A stretch of 64,000 nt of DNA from Phytophthora sp. 'mugwort' (GCA_033558025.1 JAUCEF010000001.1:2356001-2420000); one strand, 5' to 3'. Shown: positions 22,327 to 35,225, numbered from the stretch's first letter. Numbers and translations are program-made. The notes: a model not told the origin generated them from the letters alone.

Positions 22327-22815
22327 TCTTTTGTCCGCGCACGCCGTTACGCGCGCAGTATTGCTTTTGTCGCTTCTGCCAATGTTTGCTTGATTGGCAC
22401 GACCGTGCCGCGCGTCGTGAAGTATTTCCGCTCTCAGAGAACGCTTGTGGCGGCCACACGGACCATGCAAACCGGTGCCTCGAGGTCTCTGGATCGAGTC
22501 CCGCCACGTCAAATCGCGGAATCGACCGACGTCCCAGCGTGGCGCTATTTGTGGTCTGGAGCGTTGAACGCGTCCAGCGGTACGCGTGGCGACAGGGTTC
22601 GGTCCTGAAGCAGTGGCAAGCGCCTTGAATATTCTACACGCGTTTGAAGCCTATTGGCATGCAGACGCTCGGAGCGGCGTATCTGCGATTTCAGAGGGCC
22701 GTGCGAGGCGCGGATTGTCGGGCTGGGCTGACCGCGCGCGTGCGATTACGCTTGTTTCTGATTCGTTTGAATTTGCGCATGTTTGTGTGTGAGTGGTGTG
22801 TGGATTGTTTGAGCT

Positions 22816-22887
22816 AGCACTTTGGCGCAGAGGAAGCGTGTTGGGCTCATAACCCAAAGGTCGTTGGATCGAGACCAACAAGTGCTA
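22816..22887 (+). tRNA. tRNA-iMet(CAU), right-arm copy 20
   Basis: Body unchanged, standard 561-bp unit. Confidence 0.96.
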
Positions 22888-23376
22888 TCTTTTGTCCGCG
22901 CACGCCGTTACGCGCGCAGTATTGCTTTTGTCGCTTCTGCCAATGTTTGCTTGATTGGCACGACCGTGCCGCGCGTCGTGAAGTATTTCCGCTCTCAGAG
23001 AACGCTTGTGGCGGCCACACGGACCATGCAAACCGGTGCCTCGAGGTCTCTGGATCGAGTCCCGCCACGTCAAATCGCGGAATCGACCGACGTCCCAGCG
23101 TGGCGCTATTTGTGGTCTGGAGCGTTGAACGCGTCCAGCGGTACGCGTGGCGACAGGGTTCGGTCCTGAAGCAGTGGCAAGCGCCTTGAATATTCTACAC
23201 GCGTTTGAAGCCTATTGGCATGCAGACGCTCGGAGCGGCGTATCTGCGATTTCAGAGGGCCGTGCGAGGCGCGGATTGTCGGGCTGGGCTGACCGCGCGC
23301 GTGCGATTACGCTTGTTTCTGATTCGTTTGAATTTGCGCATGTTTGTGTGTGAGTGGTGTGTGGATTGTTTGAGCT

Positions 23377-23448
23377 AGCACTTTGGCGCAGAGGAAGCGT
23401 GTTGGGCTCATAACCCAAAGGTCGTTGGATCGAGACCAACAAGTGCTA
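23377..23448 (+). tRNA. tRNA-iMet(CAU), right-arm copy 21
   Basis: Body unchanged, standard 561-bp unit. Confidence 0.96.
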
Positions 23449-23937
23449 TCTTTTGTCCGCGCACGCCGTTACGCGCGCAGTATTGCTTTTGTCGCTTCTG
23501 CCAATGTTTGCTTGATTGGCACGACCGTGCCGCGCGTCGTGAAGTATTTCCGCTCTCAGAGAACGCTTGTGGCGGCCACACGGACCATGCAAACCGGTGC
23601 CTCGAGGTCTCTGGATCGAGTCCCGCCACGTCAAATCGCGGAATCGACCGACGTCCCAGCGTGGCGCTATTTGTGGTCTGGAGCGTTGAACGCGTCCAGC
23701 GGTACGCGTGGCGACAGGGTTCGGTCCTGAAGCAGTGGCAAGCGCCTTGAATATTCTACACGCGTTTGAAGCCTATTGGCATGCAGACGCTCGGAGCGGC
23801 GTATCTGCGATTTCAGAGGGCCGTGCGAGGCGCGGATTGTCGGGCTGGGCTGACCGCGCGCGTGCGATTACGCTTGTTTCTGATTCGTTTGAATTTGCGC
23901 ATGTTTGTGTGTGAGTGGTGTGTGGATTGTTTGAGCT

Positions 23938-24009
23938 AGCACTTTGGCGCAGAGGAAGCGTGTTGGGCTCATAACCCAAAGGTCGTTGGATCGAGACCAA
24001 CAAGTGCTA
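23938..24009 (+). tRNA. tRNA-iMet(CAU), right-arm copy 22
   Basis: Body unchanged, standard 561-bp unit. Confidence 0.96.
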
Positions 24010-24498
24010 TCTTTTGTCCGCGCACGCCGTTACGCGCGCAGTATTGCTTTTGTCGCTTCTGCCAATGTTTGCTTGATTGGCACGACCGTGCCGCGCGTCG
24101 TGAAGTATTTCCGCTCTCAGAGAACGCTTGTGGCGGCCACACGGACCATGCAAACCGGTGCCTCGAGGTCTCTGGATCGAGTCCCGCCACGTCAAATCGC
24201 GGAATCGACCGACGTCCCAGCGTGGCGCTATTTGTGGTCTGGAGCGTTGAACGCGTCCAGCGGTACGCGTGGCGACAGGGTTCGGTCCTGAAGCAGTGGC
24301 AAGCGCCTTGAATATTCTACACGCGTTTGAAGCCTATTGGCATGCAGACGCTCGGAGCGGCGTATCTGCGATTTCAGAGGGCCGTGCGAGGCGCGGATTG
24401 TCGGGCTGGGCTGACCGCGCGCGTGCGATTACGCTTGTTTCTGATTCGTTTGAATTTGCGCATGTTTGTGTGTGAGTGGTGTGTGGATTGTTTGAGCT

Positions 24499-24570
24499 AG
24501 CACTTTGGCGCAGAGGAAGCGTGTTGGGCTCATAACCCAAAGGTCGTTGGATCGAGACCAACAAGTGCTA
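24499..24570 (+). tRNA. tRNA-iMet(CAU), right-arm copy 23
   Basis: Body unchanged. The downstream spacer repeats the gtccggcgg/ggtctgaag changes seen after the copy at 16647. Confidence 0.96.
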
Positions 24571-25058
24571 TCTTTTGTCCGCGCACGCCGTTACGCGCGC
24601 AGTATTGCTTTTGTCGCTTCTGCCAATGTTTGCTTGATTGGCACGACCGTGCCGCGCGTCGTGAAGTATTTCCGCTCTCAGAGAACGCTTGTGGCGGCCA
24701 CACGGACCATGCAAACCGGTGCCTCGAGGTCTCTGGATCGAGTCCCGCCACGTCAAATCGCGGAATCGACCGACGTCCCAGCGTGGCGCTATTTGTGGTC
24801 TGGAGCGTTGAACGCGTCCGGCGGTACGCGTGGCGACAGGGTTCGGTCTGAAGCAGTGGCAAGCGCCTTGAATATTCTACACGCGTTTGAAGCCTATTGG
24901 CATGCAGACGCTCGGAGCGGCGTATCTGCGATTTCAGAGGGCCGTGCGAGGCGCGGATTGTCGGGCTGGGCTGACCGCGCGCGTGCGATTACGCTTGTTT
25001 CTGATTCGTTTGAATTTGCGCATGTTTGTGTGTGAGTGGTGTGTGGATTGTTTGAGCT

Positions 25059-25130
25059 AGCACTTTGGCGCAGAGGAAGCGTGTTGGGCTCATAACCCAA
25101 AGGTCGTTGGATCGAGACCAACAAGTGCTA
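25059..25130 (+). tRNA. tRNA-iMet(CAU), right-arm copy 24
   Basis: Body unchanged, 560-bp unit, counterpart of the copy at 17207. Confidence 0.96.
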
Positions 25131-25619
25131 TCTTTTGTCCGCGCACGCCGTTACGCGCGCAGTATTGCTTTTGTCGCTTCTGCCAATGTTTGCTTGATTG
25201 GCACGACCGTGCCGCGCGTCGTGAAGTATTTCCGCTCTCAGAGAACGCTTGTGGCGGCCACACGGACCATGCAAACCGGTGCCTCGAGGTCTCTGGATCG
25301 AGTCCCGCCACGTCAAATCGCGGAATCGACCGACGTCCCAGCGTGGCGCTATTTGTGGTCTGGAGCGTTGAACGCGTCCAGCGGTACGCGTGGCGACAGG
25401 GTTCGGTCCTGAAGCAGTGGCAAGCGCCTTGAATATTCTACACGCGTTTGAAGCCTATTGGCATGCAGACGCTCAGAGCGGCGTATCTGCGATTTCAGAG
25501 GGCCGTGCGAGGCGCGGATTGTCGGGCTGGGCTGACCGCGCGCGTGCGATTACGCTTGTTTCTGATTCGTTTGAATTTGCGCATGTTTGTGTGTGAGTGG
25601 TGTGTGGATTGTTTAAGCT

Positions 25620-25691
25620 AGCACTTTGGCGCAGAGGAAGCGTGTTGGGCTCATAACCCAAAGGTCGTTGGATCGAGACCAACAAGTGCTA
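25620..25691 (+). tRNA. tRNA-iMet(CAU), right-arm copy 25
   Basis: Body unchanged. gctcagagc marker upstream, plus gtttaagct for gtttgagct immediately before the gene. Confidence 0.96.
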
Positions 25692-26180
25692 TCTTTTGTC
25701 CGCGCACGCCGTTACGCGCGCAGTATTGCTTTTGTCGCTTCTGCCAATGTTTGCTTGATTGGCACGACCGTGCCGCGCGTCGTGAAGTATTTCCGCTCTC
25801 AGAGAACGCTTGTGGCGGCCACACGGACCATGCAAACCGGTGCCTCGAGGTCTCTGGATCGAGTCCCGCCACGTCAAATCGCGGAATCGACCGACGTCCC
25901 AGCGTGGCGCTATTTGTGGTCTGGAGCGTTGAACGCGTCCAGCGGTACGCGTGGCGACAGGGTTCGGTCCTGAAGCAGTGGCAAGCGCCTTGAATATTCT
26001 ACACGCGTTTGAAGCCTATTGGCATGCAGACGCTCAGAGCGGCGTATCTGCGATTTCAGAGGGCCGTGCGAGGCGCGGATTGTCGGGCTGGGCTGACCGC
26101 GCGCGTGCGATTACGCTTGTTTCTGATTCGTTTGAATTTGCGCATGTTTGTGTGTGAGTGGTGTGTGGATTGTTTGAGCT

Positions 26181-26252
26181 AGCACTTTGGCGCAGAGGAA
26201 GCGTGTTGGGCTCATAACCCAAAGGTCGTTGGATCGAGACCAACAAGTGCTA
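26181..26252 (+). tRNA. tRNA-iMet(CAU), right-arm copy 26
   Basis: Body unchanged. gctcagagc marker upstream. Confidence 0.96.
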
Positions 26253-26741
26253 TCTTTTGTCCGCGCACGCCGTTACGCGCGCAGTATTGCTTTTGTCGCT
26301 TCTGCCAATGTTTGCTTGATTGGCACGACCGTGCCGCGCGTCGTGAAGTATTTCCGCTCTCAGAGAACGCTTGTGGCGGCCACACGGACCATGCAAACCG
26401 GTGCCTCGAGGTCTCTGGATCGAGTCCCGCCACGTCAAATCGCGGAATCGACCGACGTCCCAGCGTGGCGCTATTTGTGGTCTGGAGCGTTGAACGCGTC
26501 CAGCGGTACGCGTGGCGACAGGGTTCGGTCCTGAAGCAGTGGCAAGCGCCTTGAATATTCTACACGCGTTTGAAGCCTATTGGCATGCAGACGCTCAGAG
26601 CGGCGTATCTGCGATTTCAGAGGGCCGTGCGAGGCGCGGATTGTCGGGCTGGGCTGACCGCGCGCGTGCGATTACGCTTGTTTCTGATTCGTTTGAATTT
26701 GCGCATGTTTGTGTGTGAGTGGTGTGTGGATTGTTTGAGCT

Positions 26742-26813
26742 AGCACTTTGGCGCAGAGGAAGCGTGTTGGGCTCATAACCCAAAGGTCGTTGGATCGAGA
26801 CCAACAAGTGCTA
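26742..26813 (+). tRNA. tRNA-iMet(CAU), right-arm copy 27
   Basis: Body unchanged. Last gctcagagc marker of the second run. Confidence 0.96.
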
Positions 26814-27302
26814 TCTTTTGTCCGCGCACGCCGTTACGCGCGCAGTATTGCTTTTGTCGCTTCTGCCAATGTTTGCTTGATTGGCACGACCGTGCCGCGC
26901 GTCGTGAAGTATTTCCGCTCTCAGAGAACGCTTGTGGCGGCCACACGGACCATGCAAACCGGTGCCTCGAGGTCTCTGGATCGAGTCCCGCCACGTCAAA
27001 TCGCGGAATCGACCGACGTCCCAGCGTGGCGCTATTTGTGGTCTGGAGCGTTGAACGCGTCCAGCGGTACGCGTGGCGACAGGGTTCGGTCCTGAAGCAG
27101 TGGCAAGCGCCTTGAATATTCTACACGCGTTTGAAGCCTATTGGCATGCAGACGCTCGGAGCGGCGTATCTGCGATTTCAGAGGGCCGTGCGAGGCGCGG
27201 ATTGTCGGGCTGGGCTGACCGCGCGCGTGCGATTACGCTTGTTTCTGATTCGTTTGAATTTGCGCATGTTTGTGTGTGAGTGGTGTGTGGATTGTTTGAG
27301 CT

Positions 27303-27374
27303 AGCACTTTGGCGCAGAGGAAGCGTGTTGGGCTCATAACCCAAAGGTCGTTGGATCGAGACCAACAAGTGCTA
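27303..27374 (+). tRNA. tRNA-iMet(CAU), right-arm copy 28
   Basis: Body unchanged, standard 561-bp unit. Confidence 0.96.
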
Positions 27375-27863
27375 TCTTTTGTCCGCGCACGCCGTTACGC
27401 GCGCAGTATTGCTTTTGTCGCTTCTGCCAATGTTTGCTTGATTGGCACGACCGTGCCGCGCGTCGTGAAGTATTTCCGCTCTCAGAGAACGCTTGTGGCG
27501 GCCACACGGACCATGCAAACCGGTGCCTCGAGGTCTCTGGATCGAGTCCCGCCACGTCAAATCGCGGAATCGACCGACGTCCCAGCGTGGCGCTATTTGT
27601 GGTCTGGAGCGTTGAACGCGTCCAGCGGTACGCGTGGCGACAGGGTTCGGTCCTGAAGCAGTGGCAAGCGCCTTGAATATTCTACACGCGTTTGAAGCCT
27701 ATTGGCATGCAGACGCTCGGAGCGGCGTATCTGCGATTTCAGAGGGCCGTGCGAGGCGCGGATTGTCGGGCTGGGCTGACCGCGCGCGTGCGATTACGCT
27801 TGTTTCTGATTCGTTTGAATTTGCGCATGTTTGTGTGTGAGTGGTGTGTGGATTGTTTGAGCT

Positions 27864-27935
27864 AGCACTTTGGCGCAGAGGAAGCGTGTTGGGCTCATAA
27901 CCCAAAGGTCGTTGGATCGAGACCAACAAGTGCTA
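27864..27935 (+). tRNA. tRNA-iMet(CAU), right-arm copy 29
   Basis: Body unchanged, standard 561-bp unit. Confidence 0.96.
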
Positions 27936-28423
27936 TCTTTTGTCCGCGCACGCCGTTACGCGCGCAGTATTGCTTTTGTCGCTTCTGCCAATGTTTGCTT
28001 GATTGGCACGACCGTGCCGCGCGTCGTGAAGTATTTCCGCTCTCAGAGAACGCTTGTGGCGGCCACACGGACCATGCAAACCGGTGCCTCGAGGTCTCTG
28101 GATCGAGTCCCGCCACGTCAAATCGCGGAATCGACCGACGTCCCAGCGTGGCGCTATTTGTGGTCTGGAGCGTTGAACGCGTCCAGCGGTACGCGTGGCG
28201 ACAGGGTTCGGTCCTGAAGCAGTGGCAAGCGCCTTGAATATTCTACACGCGTTTGAAGCCTATTGGCATGCAGACGCTCGGAGCGGCGTATCTGCGATTT
28301 CAGAGGGCCGTGCGAGGCGCGGATTGTCGGGCTGGGCTGACCGCGCGCGTGCGATTACGCTTGTTTCTGATTCGTTTGAATTGCGCATGTTTGTGTGTGA
28401 GTGGTGTGTGGATTGTTTGAGCT

Positions 28424-28495
28424 AGCACTTTGGCGCAGAGGAAGCGTGTTGGGCTCATAACCCAAAGGTCGTTGGATCGAGACCAACAAGTGCTA
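28424..28495 (+). tRNA. tRNA-iMet(CAU), right-arm copy 30
   Basis: Body unchanged. The upstream spacer lacks one T. Confidence 0.96.
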
Positions 28496-28984
28496 TCTTT
28501 TGTCCGCGCACGCCGTTACGCGCGCAGTATTGCTTTTGTCGCTTCTGCCAATGTTTGCTTGATTGGCACGACCGTGCCGCGCGTCGTGAAGTATTTCCGC
28601 TCTCAGAGAACGCTTGTGGCGGCCACACGGACCATGCAAACCGGTGCCTCGAGGTCTCTGGATCGAGTCCCGCCACGTCAAATCGCGGAATCGACCGACG
28701 TCCCAGCGTGGCGCTATTTGTGGTCTGGAGCGTTGAACGCGTCCAGCGGTACGCGTGGCGACAGGGTTCGGTCCTGAAGCAGTGGCAAGCGCCTTGAATA
28801 TTCTACACGCGTTTGAAGCCTATTGGCATGCAGACGCTCGGAGCGGCGTATCTGCGATTTCAGAGGGCCGTGCGAGGCGCGGATTGTCGGGCTGGGCTGA
28901 CCGCGCGCGTGCGATTACGCTTGTTTCTGATTCGTTTGAATTTGCGCATGTTTGTGTGTGAGTGGTGTGTGGATTGTTTGAGCT

Positions 28985-29056
28985 AGCACTTTGGCGCAGA
29001 GGAAGCGTGTTGGGCTCATAACCCAAAGGTCGTTGGATCGAGACCAACAAGTGCTA
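28985..29056 (+). tRNA. tRNA-iMet(CAU), right-arm copy 31
   Basis: Body unchanged, standard 561-bp unit. Confidence 0.96.
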
Positions 29057-29544
29057 TCTTTTGTCCGCGCACGCCGTTACGCGCGCAGTATTGCTTTTGT
29101 CGCTTCTGCCAATGTTTGCTTGATTGGCACGACCGTGCCGCGCGTCGTGAAGTATTTCCGCTCTCAGAGAACGCTTGTGGCGGCCACACGGACCATGCAA
29201 ACCGGTGCCTCGAGGTCTCTGGATCGAGTCCCGCCACGTCAAATCGCGGAATCGACCGACGTCCCAGCGTGGCGCTATTTGTGGTCTGGAGCGTTGAACG
29301 CGTCCAGCGGTACGCGTGGCGACAGGGTTCGGTCCTGAAGCAGTGGCAAGCGCCTTGAATATTCTACACGCGTTTGAAGCCTATTGGCATGCAGACGCTC
29401 GGAGCGGCGTATCTGCGATTTCAGAGGGCCGTGCGAGGCGCGGATTGTCGGGCTGGGCTGACCGCGCGCGTGCGATTACGCTTGTTTCTGATTCGTTTGA
29501 ATTGCGCATGTTTGTGTGTGAGTGGTGTGTGGATTGTTTGAGCT

Positions 29545-29616
29545 AGCACTTTGGCGCAGAGGAAGCGTGTTGGGCTCATAACCCAAAGGTCGTTGGATCG
29601 AGACCAACAAGTGCTA
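29545..29616 (+). tRNA. tRNA-iMet(CAU), right-arm copy 32
   Basis: Body unchanged. The upstream spacer lacks one T. Confidence 0.96.
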
Positions 29617-30105
29617 TCTTTTGTCCGCGCACGCCGTTACGCGCGCAGTATTGCTTTTGTCGCTTCTGCCAATGTTTGCTTGATTGGCACGACCGTGCCG
29701 CGCGTCGTGAAGTATTTCCGCTCTCAGAGAACGCTTGTGGCGGCCACACGGACCATGCAAACCGGTGCCTCGAGGTCTCTGGATCGAGTCCCGCCACGTC
29801 AAATCGCGGAATCGACCGACGTCCCAGCGTGGCGCTATTTGTGGTCTGGAGCGTTGAACGCGTCCAGCGGTACGCGTGGCGACAGGGTTCGGTCCTGAAG
29901 CAGTGGCAAGCGCCTTGAATATTCTACACGCGTTTGAAGCCTATTGGCATGCAGACGCTCGGAGCGGCGTATCTGCGATTTCAGAGGGCCGTGCGAGGCG
30001 CGGATTGTCGGGCTGGGCTGACCGCGCGCGTGCGATTACGCTTGTTTCTGATTCGTTTGAATTTGCGCATGTTTGTGTGTGAGTGGTGTGTGGATTGTTT
30101 GAGCT

Positions 30106-30177
30106 AGCACTTTGGCGCAGAGGAAGCGTGTTGGGCTCATAACCCAAAGGTCGTTGGATCGAGACCAACAAGTGCTA
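30106..30177 (+). tRNA. tRNA-iMet(CAU), right-arm copy 33
   Basis: Body unchanged, standard 561-bp unit. Confidence 0.96.
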
Positions 30178-30666
30178 TCTTTTGTCCGCGCACGCCGTTA
30201 CGCGCGCAGTATTGCTTTTGTCGCTTCTGCCAATGTTTGCTTGATTGGCACGACCGTGCCGCGCGTCGTGAAGTATTTCCGCTCTCAGAGAACGCTTGTG
30301 GCGGCCACACGGACCATGCAAACCGGTGCCTCGAGGTCTCTGGATCGAGTCCCGCCACGTCAAATCGCGGAATCGACCGACGTCCCAGCGTGGCGCTATT
30401 TGTGGTCTGGAGCGTTGAACGCGTCCAGCGGTACGCGTGGCGACAGGGTTCGGTCCTGAAGCAGTGGCAAGCGCCTTGAATATTCTACACGCGTTTGAAG
30501 CCTATTGGCATGCAGACGCTCGGAGCGGCGTATCTGCGATTTCAGAGGGCCGTGCGAGGCGCGGATTGTCGGGCTGGGCTGACCGCGCGCGTGCGATTAC
30601 GCTTGTTTCTGATTCGTTTGAATTTGCGCATGTTTGTGTGTGAGTGGTGTGTGGATTGTTTGAGCT

Positions 30667-30738
30667 AGCACTTTGGCGCAGAGGAAGCGTGTTGGGCTCA
30701 TAACCCAAAGGTCGTTGGATCGAGACCAACAAGTGCTA
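30667..30738 (+). tRNA. tRNA-iMet(CAU), right-arm copy 34
   Basis: Body unchanged, standard 561-bp unit. Confidence 0.96.
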
Positions 30739-31227
30739 TCTTTTGTCCGCGCACGCCGTTACGCGCGCAGTATTGCTTTTGTCGCTTCTGCCAATGTTTG
30801 CTTGATTGGCACGACCGTGCCGCGCGTCGTGAAGTATTTCCGCTCTCAGAGAACGCTTGTGGCGGCCACACGGACCATGCAAACCGGTGCCTCGAGGTCT
30901 CTGGATCGAGTCCCGCCACGTCAAATCGCGGAATCGACCGACGTCCCAGCGTGGCGCTATTTGTGGTCTGGAGCGTTGAACGCGTCCAGCGGTACGCGTG
31001 GCGACAGGGTTCGGTCCTGAAGCAGTGGCAAGCGCCTTGAATATTCTACACGCGTTTGAAGCCTATTGGCATGCAGACGCTCGGAGCGGCGTATCTGCGA
31101 TTTCAGAGGGCCGTGCGAGGCGCGGATTGTCGGGCTGGGCTGACCGCGCGCGTGCGATTACGCTTGTTTCTGATTCGTTTGAATTTGCGCATGTTTGTGT
31201 GTGAGTGGTGTGTGGATTGTTTGAGCT

Positions 31228-31299
31228 AGCACTTTGGCGCAGAGGAAGCGTGTTGGGCTCATAACCCAAAGGTCGTTGGATCGAGACCAACAAGTGCTA
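31228..31299 (+). tRNA. tRNA-iMet(CAU), right-arm copy 35
   Basis: Body unchanged, standard 561-bp unit. Confidence 0.96.
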
Positions 31300-31787
31300 T
31301 CTTTTGTCCGCGCACGCCGTTACGCGCGCAGTATTGCTTTTGTCGCTTCTGCCAATGTTTGCTTGATTGGCACGACCGTGCCGCGCGTCGTGAAGTATTT
31401 CCGCTCTCAGAGAACGCTTGTGGCGGCCACACGGACCATGCAAACCGGTGCCTCGAGGTCTCTGGATCGAGTCCCGCCACGTCAAATCGCGGAATCGACC
31501 GACGTCCCAGCGTGGCGCTATTTGTGGTCTGGAGCGTTGAACGCGTCCAGCGGTACGCGTGGCGACAGGGTTCGGTCCTGAAGCAGTGGCAAGCGCCTTG
31601 AATATTCTACACGCGTTTGAAGCCTATTGGCATGCAGACGCTCGGAGCGGCGTATCTGCGATTTCAGAGGGCCGTGCGAGGCGCGGATTGTCGGGCTGGG
31701 CTGACCGCGCGCGTGCGATTACGCTTGTTTCTGATTCGTTTGAATTGCGCATGTTTGTGTGTGAGTGGTGTGTGGATTGTTTGAGCT

Positions 31788-31859
31788 AGCACTTTGGCGC
31801 AGAGGAAGCGTGTTGGGCTCATAACCCAAAGGTCGTTGGATCGAGACCAACAAGTGCTA
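31788..31859 (+). tRNA. tRNA-iMet(CAU), right-arm copy 36
   Basis: Body unchanged. The upstream spacer lacks one T. Confidence 0.96.
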
Positions 31860-32348
31860 TCTTTTGTCCGCGCACGCCGTTACGCGCGCAGTATTGCTTT
31901 TGTCGCTTCTGCCAATGTTTGCTTGATTGGCACGACCGTGCCGCGCGTCGTGAAGTATTTCCGCTCTCAGAGAACGCTTGTGGCGGCCACACGGACCATG
32001 CAAACCGGTGCCTCGAGGTCTCTGGATCGAGTCCCGCCACGTCAAATCGCGGAATCGACCGACGTCCCAGCGTGGCGCTATTTGTGGTCTGGAGCGTTGA
32101 ACGCGTCCAGCGGTACGCGTGGCGACAGGGTTCGGTCCTGAAGCAGTGGCAAGCGCCTTGAATATTCTACACGCGTTTGAAGCCTATTGGCATGCAGACG
32201 CTCGGAGCGGCGTATCTGCGATTTCAGAGGGCCGTGCGAGGCGCGGATTGTCGGGCTGGGCTGACCGCGCGCGTGCGATTACGCTTGTTTCTGATTCGTT
32301 TGAATTTGCGCATGTTTGTGTGTGAGTGGTGTGTGGATTGTTTGAGCT

Positions 32349-32420
32349 AGCACTTTGGCGCAGAGGAAGCGTGTTGGGCTCATAACCCAAAGGTCGTTGG
32401 ATCGAGACCAACAAGTGCTA
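32349..32420 (+). tRNA. tRNA-iMet(CAU), right-arm copy 37
   Basis: Body unchanged, standard 561-bp unit. Confidence 0.96.
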
Positions 32421-32909
32421 TCTTTTGTCCGCGCACGCCGTTACGCGCGCAGTATTGCTTTTGTCGCTTCTGCCAATGTTTGCTTGATTGGCACGACCGT
32501 GCCGCGCGTCGTGAAGTATTTCCGCTCTCAGAGAACGCTTGTGGCGGCCACACGGACCATGCAAACCGGTGCCTCGAGGTCTCTGGATCGAGTCCCGCCA
32601 CGTCAAATCGCGGAATCGACCGACGTCCCAGCGTGGCGCTATTTGTGGTCTGGAGCGTTGAACGCGTCCAGCGGTACGCGTGGCGACAGGGTTCGGTCCT
32701 GAAGCAGTGGCAAGCGCCTTGAATATTCTACACGCGTTTGAAGCCTATTGGCATGCAGACGCTCGGAGCGGCGTATCTGCGATTTCAGAGGGCCGTGCGA
32801 GGCGCGGATTGTCGGGCTGGGCTGACCGCGCGCGTGCGATTACGCTTGTTTCTGATTCGTTTGAATTTGCGCATGTTTGTGTGTGAGTGGTGTGTGGATT
32901 GTTTGAGCT

Positions 32910-32981
32910 AGCACTTTGGCGCAGAGGAAGCGTGTTGGGCTCATAACCCAAAGGTCGTTGGATCGAGACCAACAAGTGCTA
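32910..32981 (+). tRNA. tRNA-iMet(CAU), right-arm copy 38
   Basis: Body unchanged, standard 561-bp unit. Confidence 0.96.
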
Positions 32982-33470
32982 TCTTTTGTCCGCGCACGCC
33001 GTTACGCGCGCAGTATTGCTTTTGTCGCTTCTGCCAATGTTTGCTTGATTGGCACGACCGTGCCGCGCGTCGTGAAGTATTTCCGCTCTCAGAGAACGCT
33101 TGTGGCGGCCACACGGACCATGCAAACCGGTGCCTCGAGGTCTCTGGATCGAGTCCCGCCACGTCAAATCGCGGAATCGACCGACGTCCCAGCGTGGCGC
33201 TATTTGTGGTCTGGAGCGTTGAACGCGTCCAGCGGTACGCGTGGCGACAGGGTTCGGTCCTGAAGCAGTGGCAAGCGCCTTGAATATTCTACACGCGTTT
33301 GAAGCCTATTGGCATGCAGACGCTCGGAGCGGCGTATCTGCGATTTCAGAGGGCCGTGCGAGGCGCGGATTGTCGGGCTGGGCTGACCGCGCGCGTGCGA
33401 TTACGCTTGTTTCTGATTCGTTTGAATTTGCGCATGTTTGTGTGTGAGTGGTGTGTGGATTGTTTGAGCT

Positions 33471-33542
33471 AGCACTTTGGCGCAGAGGAAGCGTGTTGGG
33501 CTCATAACCCAAAGGTCGTTGGATCGAGACCAACAAGTGCTA
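33471..33542 (+). tRNA. tRNA-iMet(CAU), right-arm copy 39
   Basis: Body unchanged, standard 561-bp unit. Confidence 0.96.
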
Positions 33543-34031
33543 TCTTTTGTCCGCGCACGCCGTTACGCGCGCAGTATTGCTTTTGTCGCTTCTGCCAATG
33601 TTTGCTTGATTGGCACGACCGTGCCGCGCGTCGTGAAGTATTTCCGCTCTCAGAGAACGCTTGTGGCGGCCACACGGACCATGCAAACCGGTGCCTCGAG
33701 GTCTCTGGATCGAGTCCCGCCACGTCAAATCGCGGAATCGACCGACGTCCCAGCGTGGCGCTATTTGTGGTCTGGAGCGTTGAACGCGTCCAGCGGTACG
33801 CGTGGCGACAGGGTTCGGTCCTGAAGCAGTGGCAAGCGCCTTGAATATTCTACACGCGTTTGAAGCCTATTGGCATGCAGACGCTCGGAGCGGCGTATCT
33901 GCGATTTCAGAGGGCCGTGCGAGGCGCGGATTGTCGGGCTGGGCTGACCGCGCGCGTGCGATTACGCTTGTTTCTGATTCGTTTGAATTTGCGCATGTTT
34001 GTGTGTGAGTGGTGTGTGGATTGTTTGAGCT

Positions 34032-34103
34032 AGCACTTTGGCGCAGAGGAAGCGTGTTGGGCTCATAACCCAAAGGTCGTTGGATCGAGACCAACAAGTG
34101 CTA
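34032..34103 (+). tRNA. tRNA-iMet(CAU), right-arm copy 40
   Basis: Body unchanged. The downstream spacer has gtgcggcgcg, the form otherwise seen in the left arm and at the right end. Confidence 0.96.
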
Positions 34104-34592
34104 TCTTTTGTCCGCGCACGCCGTTACGCGCGCAGTATTGCTTTTGTCGCTTCTGCCAATGTTTGCTTGATTGGCACGACCGTGCGGCGCGTCGTGAAGT
34201 ATTTCCGCTCTCAGAGAACGCTTGTGGCGGCCACACGGACCATGCAAACCGGTGCCTCGAGGTCTCTGGATCGAGTCCCGCCACGTCAAATCGCGGAATC
34301 GACCGACGTCCCAGCGTGGCGCTATTTGTGGTCTGGAGCGTTGAACGCGTCCAGCGGTACGCGTGGCGACAGGGTTCGGTCCTGAAGCAGTGGCAAGCGC
34401 CTTGAATATTCTACACGCGTTTGAAGCCTATTGGCATGCAGACGCTCGGAGCGGCGTATCTGCGATTTCAGAGGGCCGTGCGAGGCGCGGATTGTCGGGC
34501 TGGGCTGACCGCGCGCGTGCGATTACGCTTGTTTCTGATTCGTTTGAATTTGCGCATGTTTGTGTGTGAGTGGTGTGTGGATTGTTTGAGCT

Positions 34593-34664
34593 AGCACTTT
34601 GGCGCAGAGGAAGCGTGTTGGGCTCATAACCCAAAGGTCGTTGGATCGAGACCAACAAGTGCTA
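34593..34664 (+). tRNA. tRNA-iMet(CAU), right-arm copy 41
   Basis: Body unchanged, standard 561-bp unit. Confidence 0.96.
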
Positions 34665-35153
34665 TCTTTTGTCCGCGCACGCCGTTACGCGCGCAGTATT
34701 GCTTTTGTCGCTTCTGCCAATGTTTGCTTGATTGGCACGACCGTGCCGCGCGTCGTGAAGTATTTCCGCTCTCAGAGAACGCTTGTGGCGGCCACACGGA
34801 CCATGCAAACCGGTGCCTCGAGGTCTCTGGATCGAGTCCCGCCACGTCAAATCGCGGAATCGACCGACGTCCCAGCGTGGCGCTATTTGTGGTCTGGAGC
34901 GTTGAACGCGTCCAGCGGTACGCGTGGCGACAGGGTTCGGTCCTGAAGCAGTGGCAAGCGCCTTGAATATTCTACACGCGTTTGAAGCCTATTGGCATGC
35001 AGACGCTCGGAGCGGCGTATCTGCGATTTCAGAGGGCCGTGCGAGGCGCGGATTGTCGGGCTGGGCTGACCGCGCGCGTGCGATTACGCTTGTTTCTGAT
35101 TCGTTTGAATTTGCGCATGTTTGTGTGTGAGTGGTGTGTGGATTGTTTGAGCT

Positions 35154-35225
35154 AGCACTTTGGCGCAGAGGAAGCGTGTTGGGCTCATAACCCAAAGGTC
35201 GTTGGATCGAGACCAACAAGTGCTA
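35154..35225 (+). tRNA. tRNA-iMet(CAU), right-arm copy 42
   Basis: Body unchanged, standard 561-bp unit. Confidence 0.96.
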
